DNA of 64,000 bases. It comes from DASQWP01 sp050697555 (GTDB lineage Bacteria; Actinomycetota; Thermoleophilia; Gaiellales; Gaiellaceae). Location: the NCBI GenBank assembly GCA_050697555.1, contig JBOHAD010000002.1, forward strand, positions 31,552-95,551, read 5' to 3'. The position numbers and the translations under genes were made by a program. Positions 17,148-25,943 of the stretch are shown here, piece by piece; the stretch's first letter is position 1; the number at the start of each line of letters is the position of its first letter. Under the pieces are notes generated by a model. It saw nothing but the letters and a program-made list of their open reading frames with translations, searched no databases and was not told where the DNA came from.

Positions 17148-17326
17148 TTTCAATCGACCTTCCGGAGGGAGAGTTGGCCGTGCGGAGGAGCGAACCGGTC
17201 CTGTCGACGGAATCGAGATGCGGTGGCTCGAGCGCGGTGCCGATCGTATTCGTGCGTGGGATTCCGACCTCGCCAGAGCTGTGGCGCCTGGTCTTGTCGC
17301 TCGTCCCCTCGTCTGTGGCGCGATGA
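17148..17326 (+). pseudogene. N-terminal fragment of an alpha/beta hydrolase
   Basis: In one frame, LPEGELAVRRSE is followed by VPIVFVRGIPTSPELWRLVL, the first strand and oxyanion-hole region of haloalkane-dehalogenase-like alpha/beta hydrolases (HG replaced by RG). The frame ends at 17326, before the nucleophile elbow. Bases from 17327 to 17699 show no continuation or other gene. I read it as a truncated remnant. Confidence 0.5.
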
Positions 17327-17699
17327 TGCGGTCGGCGCTACGCGAAGGCGCGCAGCTCAGGCAAGGGGCCAACCGATCGAGGAGGAGTTGACGGCCGTCC
17401 ACACGCAGGGTGCGAGCGTGCCGGAGATGAGCCGCTAAGGGCGGCCGCGGCCGTCACGACTGGGGGGCGCTGTGTGAGGTGCAGGCGACGGCGCGCTGCC
17501 CGGCGGCAGCGTCCGCTTTCGCGTCCGCGTAGTAGAAACGTGAGGAGCCCGGCGGCGAAGAGCATTCCTCGGTGAAACGGGCCTGCGCGCCCGCTCTCGG
17601 GTGGAGCCTTTCCGACTCCTTGCGAGTGACCCTAGTCTTGCCCACTCCCGACACGGACGGCATGCGGCGCCAGGGCGGCTGGGGGCATCCAACGGATGG

Positions 17700-18839
17700 A
17701 TGAGGCGCATCGTCGTGCTGGGCGGGTTGCTCGCGCTCGTCGCCATGGGCTGCGGTGGCGGCGATGAGGGCGGCGCGGGCGGGGGGCGGTCGAGCGGAGA
17801 GGCGAGTGACGAGCTTGCCGTCTCGACTCTCGGGTGGGAGACCGACTTCTCCAAGCACACGGTGCCCCTCTCAGAATTCATGAGCGGGGGACCGGGGAAG
17901 GACGGGATCCCGGCGGTCGACGAGCCGAAGTTCGTTTCGGTCGAGGAGGCAGGCGACTGGCTCGCCGCGCGGGAGCCGGTCATCGAGCTCGAGCTCGGCG
18001 GTGTCACCCGCGCGTATCCGCTCCAGATTCTCGTCTGGCACGAGATCGTGAACGACGAGGTTGCCGGTCGCCCTGTGGCGGTGACGTTCTGTCCCCTCTG
18101 CAACACGGCCATCGTCTTCGACCGGCGTTTGGACGAACGGGTGCTCGACTTCGGCACGACAGGCAATCTGCGCCACTCGGACCTCGTCATGTACGACCGC
18201 CAAACCGAGAGCTGGTGGCAACAGTTTGGGGGCGAGGCCGTCGTGGGCGAGCTCGCCGGCGAGCGCCTGGAGCTGCTGCCCTCGCGGATCGTCGCCTGGG
18301 GGGACTTCGCCGGCCGCCATCCCGACGGGGAGGTTCTCTCCCGGGACACAAGCTTCGGCCGCGACTACGGCCGTAATCCCTACGCCGGCTACGACGACGT
18401 CGACTCGGGCCCCTTCTTCCCTGCGAAGGGAGCGGACGACGATCGACTCCTGCCGAAGGAACGCGTCGTGTTCATCGAGCTCGAAAACGAGGCCGTCGCG
18501 GTTCCGTTCTCTGTCCTGCGGAAGGAGCAGACGATGGAGGTGGAGGTCGGGGGAGAGCGGCTCGAGCTCCGCTGGGTGCCGGGGGTCGGTTCCGCGCTCG
18601 ACTCGCCCGACATCGGGGATGGGCGCGAGGTCGGCTCCGCGGAGGTGCGGTCGCTCGTGAGTGGCGAGCCGGTGCCGTTCGACCAGCCGTTCTGGTTCGC
18701 GGTTGCCTCCTTCCGCCCCGACATCCGGATCGTGGGAGCCGAGGCGGGGGCGAGCTCCTCCTCGTCCGCCCCAAAGGACACCGTCCCGGCCGCGCCAGCC
18801 TCTCCGCCGCGGCGCGGTTACCTGGCTCCTCAGGCGTAG
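17700..18839 (+). CDS. DUF3179 lipoprotein
   Basis: 379 residues. A lipoprotein signal (hydrophobic MRRIVVLGGLLALVAMGC with Cys18) is followed by a Gly/Ser linker and a DUF3179 domain: ARAYPLQILVWHEIVND-type sequence, VTFCPLCNTAIVFDRR with CxxC, FGTTGNLRHSDLVMYDRQTE and WWQQFGGEAVVGE. DUF3179 is widespread in secreted proteins and of unknown activity; the CxxC may bind metal or be redox-active. ATG 17700 gives the signal peptide directly. It converges on the next lipoprotein gene. Confidence 0.85.
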   Translation: MRRIVVLGGLLALVAMGCGGGDEGGAGGGRSSGEASDELAVSTLGWETDFSKHTVPLSEFMSGGPGKDGIPAVDEPKFVSVEEAGDWLAAREPVIELELGGVTRAYPLQILVWHEIVNDEVAGRPVAVTFCPLCNTAIVFDRRLDERVLDFGTTGNLRHSDLVMYDRQTESWWQQFGGEAVVGELAGERLELLPSRIVAWGDFAGRHPDGEVLSRDTSFGRDYGRNPYAGYDDVDSGPFFPAKGADDDRLLPKERVVFIELENEAVAVPFSVLRKEQTMEVEVGGERLELRWVPGVGSALDSPDIGDGREVGSAEVRSLVSGEPVPFDQPFWFAVASFRPDIRIVGAEAGASSSSSAPKDTVPAAPASPPRRGYLAPQA

Positions 18840-18844
18840 CCGCG

Positions 18845-19387
18845 CTACTCCCAGGTGATCGAGCGTCGGACCCAGCTGAACTCGGCCGCGTGAGCGGTCT
18901 GGTTCTCGGCGGCGAAGATGATGATCGCCACTTCGCCGGAGTCGAGCTCGATTCCATAAACGCGCATGGTCGGGCCAAGCGGGTCGTCCTGGTTGGCCGC
19001 CCAGATGATCGACGCCTCGACGCCGGGTCGGTCGCCGATGCGGGCGGTCTGCGTGTACACGAGCGTCGTTCCGTCACCCCGGGGAGGACGCAGGATGGCG
19101 GCGGCGAGCTCGGCAAACTCCGCATGGGATCTGTGCTTGCGCCGCGGGAGATACTGCACGCCGATGAAGGCCGCTGTTCGCTCCGTGTTGTCGTTCAGGA
19201 GCTCGCCGAAGCGGTCGGAGCGGCCTCGGCCCCAGTCGCTCGGGTATCGCAGCGTCAGCCGTCCATCCGCGTAGGTCTCGTCGATCCAGGAGGGGAAGTA
19301 TTCCTCGACCGGTGGCGTGGAGGTCTGTTCGTTGCCGAGCGAGCAGCCCGCCCCGAGGAGAGCGAGGAGAACAAGAATCGTGGGCAC
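18845..19387 (-). CDS. Hypothetical lipoprotein
   Basis: 180 residues with a clear lipobox signal, MPTILVLLALLGAGC, so it is anchored outside the membrane. The mature domain is a small alpha/beta fold with RLTLRYPSDWGRG and SIIWAANQDDPLGP, like secreted proteins with a PsbP/Mog1-type layout; that assignment is tentative. Its start is 15 bases after the ccdA stop, and FAD reductase, CcdA and this lipoprotein run in one direction. This suggests an extracytoplasmic partner of the CcdA protein. Confidence 0.65.
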   Translation of the reverse strand: MPTILVLLALLGAGCSLGNEQTSTPPVEEYFPSWIDETYADGRLTLRYPSDWGRGRSDRFGELLNDNTERTAAFIGVQYLPRRKHRSHAEFAELAAAILRPPRGDGTTLVYTQTARIGDRPGVEASIIWAANQDDPLGPTMRVYGIELDSGEVAIIIFAAENQTAHAAEFSWVRRSITWE

Positions 19388-19402
19388 ATCCGGTTGGATG
19401 CG

Positions 19403-20116
19403 TCAGATCTGCCAACCGGTGTAGCGGGCGAGCCGTGTCGTCAGTCGGACGAGGTCGCCGCTGATGAGGAGCGCGCCGAAGGCGACGAGCACAGTGGCGG
19501 AGGCAACGCTGACGGTGCGCCAGTGACTGCGCAGCCAGCGGACGAGCCCGAGCGAGCGCGTGAACGCGAGCCCGAAGAAGAGGAACGGCAGGCCGAGGCC
19601 GAGCGAGAAGGCGGCCAGGAGGACGGCACCCTCGGCCGCGCCTCCGCCTCCGGCTGAGAGCGTCAGGATCGCCGCCAGCGTCGGCCCGACGCAGGGCGTC
19701 CACCCGATCGCGAATGCGACTCCGGTGAGCCCGGAGGCAGCCATGCTTCCGCCGGGTCGGAGGCCGAGGCGGCGCTCGGTCGAGAGGAGCCGCGGAAGGG
19801 GGAGCCCGAGGAAGGTGACGGCGGCGACGATGATCAAGATCCCCGCGGCGATCTCGAGCGGGCGCCGGTTCTCGAGCAGGAAACTGCCGAACCAGGCGGC
19901 CCCGGCGCCGAACGCGACGAACATGGCCGTGAATCCGCCGACGAAGGCCGCCGTAGACGTGGTGACCCGGCGCGGGCGGGCGCCGAGCTCGTCGAAGCCG
20001 ACCCCCGAGACGAAGGAGAGATAGCCGGGCACGAGCGGGAGCACGCAAGGCGATGTGAAAGAGACGACGCCGGCGGCGAAGGCGAGCGCCAGCCCTGCGG
20101 GGCCGAGCTCGATCAC
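19403..20116 (-). CDS. CcdA-family cytochrome c biogenesis / thiol-disulfide membrane protein (all-Cys)
   Basis: 237 residues with six or so hydrophobic segments. The redox cysteines are Cys24 (SFTSPCVLPLVPGY) and Cys142 (IGWTPCVGPTLAAI). The protein takes electrons from cytoplasmic thioredoxin and passes them to TlpA/ResA-type proteins outside. GTG 20116 overlaps the TGA of the FAD oxidoreductase (GTGA), so the two are translationally coupled. It is the cysteine counterpart of the UGA-containing CcdA-like gene at 14.9-15.8 kb. Confidence 0.9.
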   Translation of the reverse strand: MIELGPAGLALAFAAGVVSFTSPCVLPLVPGYLSFVSGVGFDELGARPRRVTTSTAAFVGGFTAMFVAFGAGAAWFGSFLLENRRPLEIAAGILIIVAAVTFLGLPLPRLLSTERRLGLRPGGSMAASGLTGVAFAIGWTPCVGPTLAAILTLSAGGGGAAEGAVLLAAFSLGLGLPFLFFGLAFTRSLGLVRWLRSHWRTVSVASATVLVAFGALLISGDLVRLTTRLARYTGWQI

Positions 20117-21477
20117 GTATCCGCAGCCGGGTCGAGCGGCAGGTCGCGGGCGGCAAAGAAGAGCGCCTCCGAGAAGGTGGGGAAGGGCTGGATTGTGCTT
20201 CGGAGGACGTCGACGGGGACTTCCGCCTGGATCGCGAGCGTGACCTGGCCAATCCACTCGCCGGCCTCGGGGCCGACGGCGACCGCGCCGACCAGGATGC
20301 GACGCCCGGGATCCGCGAAGAGCCTGACGAAGCCGGGCCGCTTCGGTCGCTCATAGGTCGAGGAGCGCGAGGTGGCGTTGACCTCCCAGCTCGCGGAGAC
20401 GAGCCCCTCGCCGTCGGTGCGGCCGACCGAGGCGACCTGAGGGTCGGTGAAGGCTACAGCCGGAACCGCCCGGTAGTCGGCCCGGGCGTCGCCGCCGGCG
20501 ACGTTCACCGCGGCCACCCGTGCCTGATACTTGCCCATGTGCGTGAAGAGCGCGATCCCGGTGACGTCCCCGATCGCCCACACGTTCTCCGCGGCCTGGA
20601 GGCGGTCGTCGACCTCGATTCCGGTCCTACCGAGCCGCACGCCGACGTCCTTGAGACCGAGTCCGTCGACATTCGGACGCCGGCCGGTCGCGACGAGGAG
20701 CCGTTCCGCCTCGAGCAGCACGCCTCCGGGGAGGTGGAGGCGGAAGCCGTCCGACGTCCGCTCGACCGCCTCCGTGAGCGTGTTCAGGAGGATGTCGATT
20801 CCCTCCTCTTCGAGGGTGGCCTGGATGAGGCGACCCGCGTCGGGGTGGTCGCGGGGCAAGAGATGGTCGATGTCCTGGACGATCGTGACCCTCGTGCCTA
20901 GCCGTGCGAAGAACCGGGCGAGCTCGCAGCCGACCACCCCGCCGCCGAGCACGACGAGGCTGCCCGGCAGCTCGCGAGTCGTCGTCGCCTCGCGGTTCGT
21001 CCAGTAGCCGCTGCCCTTGAGGCCGTCGATGGGGGGCGCGGAGGCCGAGGAGCCCGTCGCGACGACGAGCTTCTGGTACTCCACCTCGCGGTCTCCGACT
21101 TGGAGGGGGCCGGGGCGGACGACCCGTCCGGCGCCGCGGACGACTTCGACCTGTCGGTCGGCGAGCCAGGTCTCGTGGCTCGAGTCGTCGAGCTCGTCGG
21201 TAACGTGGTCCCGCCACCAGAGGACGCGCTCCCAGTCCGTCTCTCCGTTGACCGCCTCGGCCGCACCCGGGGCGCGGCGTGCCGCCGCGACGACTTCGAG
21301 CGGGCGCAGGAGCGTCTTCGAGGGCATGCACGCCCAGTAGGTGCACTCGCCCCCGAGGAGTTCTCTCTCGACGAGCGTGATCGGCACCTCGGCATCGAGG
21401 CGCCTGAGCGCCCCGCCGCACGCCTCGCCGGTCGAGCCGCCGCCGAGGACGACGACGCGTCCGCCCTCACCTGCCAT
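20113..21477 (-). CDS. FAD-dependent pyridine nucleotide-disulfide oxidoreductase (MerA/Lpd superfamily)
   Basis: 454 residues. The FAD motif GGGSTGEA is at 12-19, and redox-active Cys45/Cys50 lie in GGECTYWACMPSK. The NAD(P)-binding motif is VLGGGVVGCELARFFARLG, and the second FAD motif is VWAIGDVTGIALFTHMGKYQ. The C-terminal His-Pro-Thr of lipoamide dehydrogenase is replaced by PFPTFSEAL, as in mercuric reductases and transhydrogenases. There is no NmerA domain, so calling it MerA would be too much. ATG 21477 follows GGAGGGAG. It could feed electrons to the downstream CcdA via thioredoxin (inferred). Confidence 0.85.
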   Translation of the reverse strand: MAGEGGRVVVLGGGSTGEACGGALRRLDAEVPITLVERELLGGECTYWACMPSKTLLRPLEVVAAARRAPGAAEAVNGETDWERVLWWRDHVTDELDDSSHETWLADRQVEVVRGAGRVVRPGPLQVGDREVEYQKLVVATGSSASAPPIDGLKGSGYWTNREATTTRELPGSLVVLGGGVVGCELARFFARLGTRVTIVQDIDHLLPRDHPDAGRLIQATLEEEGIDILLNTLTEAVERTSDGFRLHLPGGVLLEAERLLVATGRRPNVDGLGLKDVGVRLGRTGIEVDDRLQAAENVWAIGDVTGIALFTHMGKYQARVAAVNVAGGDARADYRAVPAVAFTDPQVASVGRTDGEGLVSASWEVNATSRSSTYERPKRPGFVRLFADPGRRILVGAVAVGPEAGEWIGQVTLAIQAEVPVDVLRSTIQPFPTFSEALFFAARDLPLDPAADT

Positions 21478-21599
21478 TGATTCGCTCCCTCCGTTCGATC
21501 GTAGGATGCACTGCTCGTGTTCGATTCCCCGGGAGCGCCGAACGTTGCACGGCCACTCCTTGCGGCGCTCGACCGCCCGCGCGCATCTGAAGGAGAGCC

Positions 21600-23084
21600 A
21601 TGAGCGGGAACGGCGCACCGAGAGCCCGCATCGACCGGCCCGAGGTCTTCCTCGAGCTGACCAAATCGATCTGCCCTCTCTGCAAGCGGGTGATCGACGC
21701 GGAGGTCAACGTGCGTGACAACCGCGTGATCATGCGCAAGCGCTGCCCCGAGCACGGGCCCTTCGAGGCCCTCGTCTACTCCGATGCCGAGCTCTACACG
21801 GCGCAGCTCCGCTTCAACAAGCCGGGGACGTTGCCGCTCGAGTTCCAGACGGAGGTGAAGGACGGCTGCCCGTTGGACTGCGGGCTCTGTCCCGAGCACA
21901 AGCAGCACGCCTGCCTGGGGCTGATCGAGGTGAACTCCAACTGCAACCTCGACTGTCCCATCTGCTTCGCCGACTCGGGGCACCAGCCCGACGGGTTCGC
22001 GCTGACGGTCGAGCAGGTCTCCTTCATGGTCGACCGCTTCGTGGCCGCGGAGGGGGAGCCGGAGGTGCTCCAGTTCTCCGGAGGCGAGCCCTCCATCCAC
22101 CCGCGGATCGTCGAGTTCATGGAGCTCGCGAAGGGACGCGGGATCCGCGTCGTCATGCTGAACACGAACGGCCTCCGGCTCGCCCGCGACCCGCGTTTCG
22201 CCGCCGAGTGCGCCCGCGTGGGGTCGCACGTCTACCTCCAGTTCGACGGCTTCGAGCGCGAGACGCACCTGGCGATCCGGGGTCGTGACCTGCGCTCCGA
22301 CAAGGAGCGAGCGCTGGCCAACTGCCAACGGGAGGGTGTGAGCGTGACCCTCGTGGCGGCCGTCGAGCGGGGCGTGAACGAGCACGAGGTCGGCGAGATC
22401 GTCCGCCTCGGCGTCTCCCACCCGGCCGTGAACAGCGTCGTCTTCCAGCCCGTGACGCATGCAGGCCGGCACCTCGTCTTCGACCCTCTCGAGCGTCTCA
22501 CGAACGCCGATGTCATGAAGCTCGTCGCCGCTCAGGTGCCCGAGTGGTTCCGGGTCGACGACTTCGTTCCCGTCCCCTGCTGCTTTCCGAACTGCCGCAG
22601 CATGAGCTATGCGCTCGTCGACGGGGGAGACGTGATTCCGCTCACGCGCCTCTTCGAGGTCGAGGACTACCTGGACTACCTCTCGAACCGGGTCATCCCC
22701 GACCTCGAGATCCGGGGCGCGCTCGAGCGGATGTTCTCGTCGTCTGCGACGCCCGGCGCCGAGGCCGCCCTCCTCGCCTGTGAGAGCTGCGCGGTCGACG
22801 TTCCTGCCGCCCTCGCCGACGTCCGTGAGCACGCGTTCGTGCTCGCCGTGCAGGACTTCCAGGATCCGTACACGCTGAACGTCCGCCAGCTGATGAAGTG
22901 CTGCATCGCGCAGATCACGCCGGACGGGCGACTCATCCCCTTCTGCGCCTACAACTCCGTCGGCTACCGCGAGCAGGTGCGCGCGCTGCTGACCGGTGCC
23001 GAGGTTGTGCCGGTCGTCCCGAACGCGGAGCCGCTCCAGCCCTTGCTGGCCTACACGTCCTACGGATCGAGGCGCCTGCCGTGA
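21600..23084 (+). CDS. Radical SAM protein, MJ0619/tetraether-synthase-like
   Basis: 494 residues. The N-terminal cysteine cluster (CPLCKR at 25-30, CPEHG near 49) probably binds zinc or iron. A CPLDCGLCPEHKQHAC segment follows, then the radical SAM CxxxCxxC as NCNLDCPICFADSG (Cys115, 119, 122) and SGGEPSIHPRI. The C-terminus has more Cys pairs (PVPCCFPNC, MKCCIAQITPDG), likely for auxiliary clusters. This is the layout of the family containing archaeal GDGT/tetraether lipid synthase and relatives; the substrate here is unknown. It is divergent from the FAD oxidoreductase across 122 bases and overlaps the methyltransferase by 4. Confidence 0.75.
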   Translation: MSGNGAPRARIDRPEVFLELTKSICPLCKRVIDAEVNVRDNRVIMRKRCPEHGPFEALVYSDAELYTAQLRFNKPGTLPLEFQTEVKDGCPLDCGLCPEHKQHACLGLIEVNSNCNLDCPICFADSGHQPDGFALTVEQVSFMVDRFVAAEGEPEVLQFSGGEPSIHPRIVEFMELAKGRGIRVVMLNTNGLRLARDPRFAAECARVGSHVYLQFDGFERETHLAIRGRDLRSDKERALANCQREGVSVTLVAAVERGVNEHEVGEIVRLGVSHPAVNSVVFQPVTHAGRHLVFDPLERLTNADVMKLVAAQVPEWFRVDDFVPVPCCFPNCRSMSYALVDGGDVIPLTRLFEVEDYLDYLSNRVIPDLEIRGALERMFSSSATPGAEAALLACESCAVDVPAALADVREHAFVLAVQDFQDPYTLNVRQLMKCCIAQITPDGRLIPFCAYNSVGYREQVRALLTGAEVVPVVPNAEPLQPLLAYTSYGSRRLP

Positions 23085-23917
23085 CCGCAAGCCCGGAGGC
23101 GATCAAGGCCTGCTGCGCGACCGCCTACGCCTCGCCCGTCGCGCGCTGGCTCTTGGGCTCGAGCTTCCATCCCGGCGGGGTGGCGCTCACGCGGCGGCTG
23201 ATCCGTTCCCTCGGCGTAGGTTCGGGCGACACGGTCGCGGACGTGGCATGCGGCCCGGGCGCGAGTTCAATGCAGCTTGCCCGCGAGGCGGGGTGTCGCG
23301 TCGTCGGGATCGACCTCTCGTCCGAGTCCATCGAGTCGGCCCGGCGCGCAGCAGAAGAGACGGGGCTCGCCGCCTCGGTCAGCTTCGTGGTCGGGGACGC
23401 GGAGGCGCTTCCTCTCGAGGACGCGAGCGTCGACGGGGTCCTCTGCGAGTGCTCTCTCTGCACGTTCCCGGACAAGCGTTCGGCGGCCGCCGAGCTCTCC
23501 AGGGTCTTGAAGCCGGGCGGACGGCTCGCGCTCTCCGACATGACCGCCGATCCCGCGAAGCTGCCCGCGTCGCTGCGGACCCTCGAGGCCTGGATCGCCT
23601 GCCTGGCCGACGCGCGTCCGCTTCCTGCGCTCGTCGAGCTCCTCCGCGGCGCGGGGCTCGTCGTCGAGAGCGTGGAGCGCCACGACGACGCGCTCGCACG
23701 ACTCCTCGACCGTGTCGAGGCGCGCCTTCGCCTCGCACGGGTCGCCCTCGCCCACGGCGGCGATCCCGCTCTCGTCGACCGCGGCCTTGAGCTCGTGGCG
23801 GTCGCGCGAGAGAGCCTCGAGCGCGGCTTCCTCGGCTACGCCGTCCTCGCCGCCCGCCGGCCGGCCGGCCGAGTCGAAGCGACCGCCAGGCCGGTCGGCG
23901 CATCGAACCTCGTGTGA
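23081..23917 (+). CDS. Class I SAM-dependent methyltransferase
   Basis: 278 residues from GTG 23081, overlapping the radical SAM stop. The SAM-binding loop is VADVACGPGASSMQLAREAG, followed by VVGIDLSSESIESARRAAEE, and motif LPLEDASVDGVLCECSLCTF is typical. The N-terminal KACCATAYASP and the ECSLC cysteines recall ArsM-like methyltransferases, but the known ArsM cysteine set cannot be confirmed. Tight coupling to the radical SAM gene suggests they modify one substrate in sequence. It overlaps the following TlpA gene by 4 bases. Confidence 0.8.
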   Translation: MTASPEAIKACCATAYASPVARWLLGSSFHPGGVALTRRLIRSLGVGSGDTVADVACGPGASSMQLAREAGCRVVGIDLSSESIESARRAAEETGLAASVSFVVGDAEALPLEDASVDGVLCECSLCTFPDKRSAAAELSRVLKPGGRLALSDMTADPAKLPASLRTLEAWIACLADARPLPALVELLRGAGLVVESVERHDDALARLLDRVEARLRLARVALAHGGDPALVDRGLELVAVARESLERGFLGYAVLAARRPAGRVEATARPVGASNLV

Positions 23918-24519
23918 GCGGCGAAGAACGTCCGCGAAACCGCCGCCCTCCCCTGCGGATCGGCCTCGCGGCGCTTGCGCTGGCTGCCCTTCTTGCCGTA
24001 GCGGTCTTCGCCGCTCTCGCCCTCCTCTCCGACGACGGAGCGCTCCGGGGGAGCCCGAGCCCCGGCTCCCCCGGCGCCTCCTCGGCGCAACCGGTCGCAG
24101 TGACGCCGGAGGAGGCGCCGACGCTGCTCGGGGAGGATCCGATCAGCGGGGAGGAGGTCACGCTCGCCGACTTCCGTGGGAAGCCGGTGGTGATCAACGT
24201 CTGGGCCTCCTGGTGCCCGGGCTGCAACGACGAGGCGGCCGACCTGCGCGAGTTCGCCGCCGACCACCCCGAGGTCGTGGTCCTGGGCGTCGACTTCCAG
24301 GACACCGTCGAGGGGGCGCGCCGCTTCTACCGGCGCTGGGAGTGGACGCACCCGAGCATCTTCGACTCGTCGGGAACGCAGAGCGCGGCGCTGGGGCTTT
24401 TCGGCATGCCGACGACCCTGTTCCTCGACAGCCGGCACCGCATCGCCGCGCGCGTCGTGGGGGCCACCGACCGGGCCGGATTCGAGCACGGGCTCGAGCT
24501 CGCCACGCAGGCCTCGTAA
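23914..24519 (+). CDS. TlpA/ResA-like membrane-anchored thioredoxin (all-Cys)
   Basis: 201 residues from GTG 23914. A single transmembrane anchor lies at about 15-38, then a Pro/Ser linker and a thioredoxin fold with LADFRGKPVVINVWASWCPG and catalytic Cys101/Cys104 (WCPGC). The cis-Pro loop is GMPTTLFLD. It acts outside the membrane as a thiol-disulfide reductase fed by CcdA. It is closely related to the UGA-containing lipoprotein at 28.2 kb, sharing RGKPV and NVWASW. It overlaps the methyltransferase. Confidence 0.9.
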   Translation: MSGEERPRNRRPPLRIGLAALALAALLAVAVFAALALLSDDGALRGSPSPGSPGASSAQPVAVTPEEAPTLLGEDPISGEEVTLADFRGKPVVINVWASWCPGCNDEAADLREFAADHPEVVVLGVDFQDTVEGARRFYRRWEWTHPSIFDSSGTQSAALGLFGMPTTLFLDSRHRIAARVVGATDRAGFEHGLELATQAS

Positions 24520-24604
24520 GAGAGGCCGGTGCTCCGTGCAACCGGGAGGGCGCGTGCGCATCGGACCGCGAAGGTAAGACAAACGACAGAGGGGGCAAGC
24601 TGCG

Positions 24605-25111
24605 ATGCAGTTCAACTGGTGGGAAGGCCTCGCAGCGGGCGCGGTCGCGACCGTGGCGATGACAGTCCTCATGCAGATGGGTGCGGCGATGGGCATGACG
24701 CGCATGAACATGGCCCTCATGCTCGGCTCTATGTTCCGCCGCGATCCCGAGTCTGCCAGGTCGGTAGGGATGACCCTCCACTTCATGAACGGCCTCGCGT
24801 TCGGCGTTCTCTACGCACTCGTCTGGAGGGCGATCGATCCTGCCGATCTCGCCGACGCCTGGTGGATCGGTCTCATCTTCGGCGCCGTGCACGGGGTGGT
24901 CGCGATGGCCATGATGCCGGTGATGAGCGCCATGCACCCGCGCGTCCGAAGCGACGCGCTGGCGGTCTCCGAAGGACCGGGGAGCGAGGTGCGGCTCCCC
25001 CCGTTCGGCTTCGGCGGCCGCGGCTTCGGTGCGATGACGCCGATGGGCATCCTGCTCGGCCACCTCGTGTTCGGCGTCGTCTGGGGGTTCGTTTTCTGGT
25101 GGCTCGCCTAG
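24605..25111 (+). CDS. Hypothetical Met-rich membrane protein
   Basis: 168 residues, ATG 24605 with a GAGGGGGC ribosome site. Hydrophobic segments lie at about 8-30, 57-75, 85-105 and 148-166. Methionines cluster in MTVLMQMGAAMGMTRMNMAL and in MAMMPVMSAMHP, and His residues lie in and near the second and third helices. Such Met/His content can reflect metal handling, but no family is identified. It lies between the TlpA and thioredoxin-like genes and overlaps or abuts the latter. Confidence 0.65.
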   Translation: MQFNWWEGLAAGAVATVAMTVLMQMGAAMGMTRMNMALMLGSMFRRDPESARSVGMTLHFMNGLAFGVLYALVWRAIDPADLADAWWIGLIFGAVHGVVAMAMMPVMSAMHPRVRSDALAVSEGPGSEVRLPPFGFGGRGFGAMTPMGILLGHLVFGVVWGFVFWWLA

Positions 25112-25131
25112 ACGGAAACACAACGGTCGCC

Positions 25132-25443
25132 GTGGAGCTGCTCTACTTCGAAGGCTGTCCACACTGGCGGCAGGCGGCCGCAGCAATTGCCGACGCTGCC
25201 CGGGTCACGGGGATCAGGTCGGATGTCCGCGCGACCAGAGTCTCTGACCCAGAGGACGCCGTTCGCCATCATTTCCTCGGCTCGCCCACGGTGCGTGTCG
25301 CGGGTCGCGACGTCGACCCTGCGGCGCAGCAGCGTTCCGCGTACGCGCTCGCCTGCCGGGTCTACGACTCGGAGGCGGGACGAGCGTGGTCCCCTCCAGT
25401 CGGGTGGATCGCCGCCGCGCTTCACGAGGCCGCGGGCGCGTGA
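25132..25443 (+). CDS. Small thioredoxin-fold protein
   Basis: 103 residues. The N-terminus VELLYFEGCPHWRQ is the strand and single-Cys motif of small thioredoxin-like proteins often found in mercury or arsenic loci. LGSPTVRVAGRDVDP supplies the cis-Pro strand, and the end ACRVY...WSPPVGWIAAAL is typical of them. GTG 25132 fits the family N-terminus; GTG 25099, overlapping the previous gene, is an in-frame alternative. The stop overlaps the next GTG. A role in metal(loid) or thiol handling is inferred only. Confidence 0.7.
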   Translation: MELLYFEGCPHWRQAAAAIADAARVTGIRSDVRATRVSDPEDAVRHHFLGSPTVRVAGRDVDPAAQQRSAYALACRVYDSEAGRAWSPPVGWIAAALHEAAGA

Positions 25444-25943
25444 GCCCGCCTCTCCTCGCCCGGTGGCCGCCGCTGGCACCTCTTCTCTACGGGCTCCTCC
25501 TGGCAGGAATGGCGGCGGGTCAGGTCGCCAGCCTCGACACCTTCGAGGACGCGCTGGCGTCCTACGAGCTCCTGGGCGGACTGCTTCCCGCCGCCGTGAT
25601 CGGTCTGCCGGCGCTGGAGGTGCTTGCCGCCCTGGGGCTGCTCGGGTCCCGCCTGCTGCCTCGGCGTGCCGCCCGCGCGGCCGGAGTGCTCGGCATTGTC
25701 GTCGCCGTCGCCTGGTCGGTCCTCGCCGTCCAGGCGTTCGCGCGCGGGCTCGCGGTCGAGAACTGCGGCTGCTTCGGCGCCTATCTGGCTCAGGAGCTCC
25801 GCTGGTGGGTGCTGCTCGAGGACGCCTACCAGCTGCTGCTCGCTCTCCTGGCGGCGCGCGCGCTCGACGTTCGCCTCCTCGGAAGAGGCCGGGTGCCGGT
25901 CTCCGCGTTGGGCGAGGCCCCGCCGGAGCCTGCCCGGCGATGA
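25440..25943 (+). CDS. MauE/DoxX-family redox-associated membrane protein
   Basis: 167 residues with four hydrophobic segments (about 10-27, 48-68, 80-101 and 125-140). The motif VENCGCFGAYLAQELRWW carries the NCGCFG cysteines typical of the MauE-like branch, which helps form disulfides or handle thiols in the envelope. GTG 25440 overlaps the preceding stop, and the end overlaps the next ATG. It belongs to the redox operon. Confidence 0.8.
   Translation: MSPPLLARWPPLAPLLYGLLLAGMAAGQVASLDTFEDALASYELLGGLLPAAVIGLPALEVLAALGLLGSRLLPRRAARAAGVLGIVVAVAWSVLAVQAFARGLAVENCGCFGAYLAQELRWWVLLEDAYQLLLALLAARALDVRLLGRGRVPVSALGEAPPEPARR

Noticed and set aside
20113..21477. Calling the FAD oxidoreductase mercuric reductase MerA
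   Set aside because: No NmerA domain, no C-terminal Cys pair and no merR, merT or merP nearby; only superfamily membership is supported.
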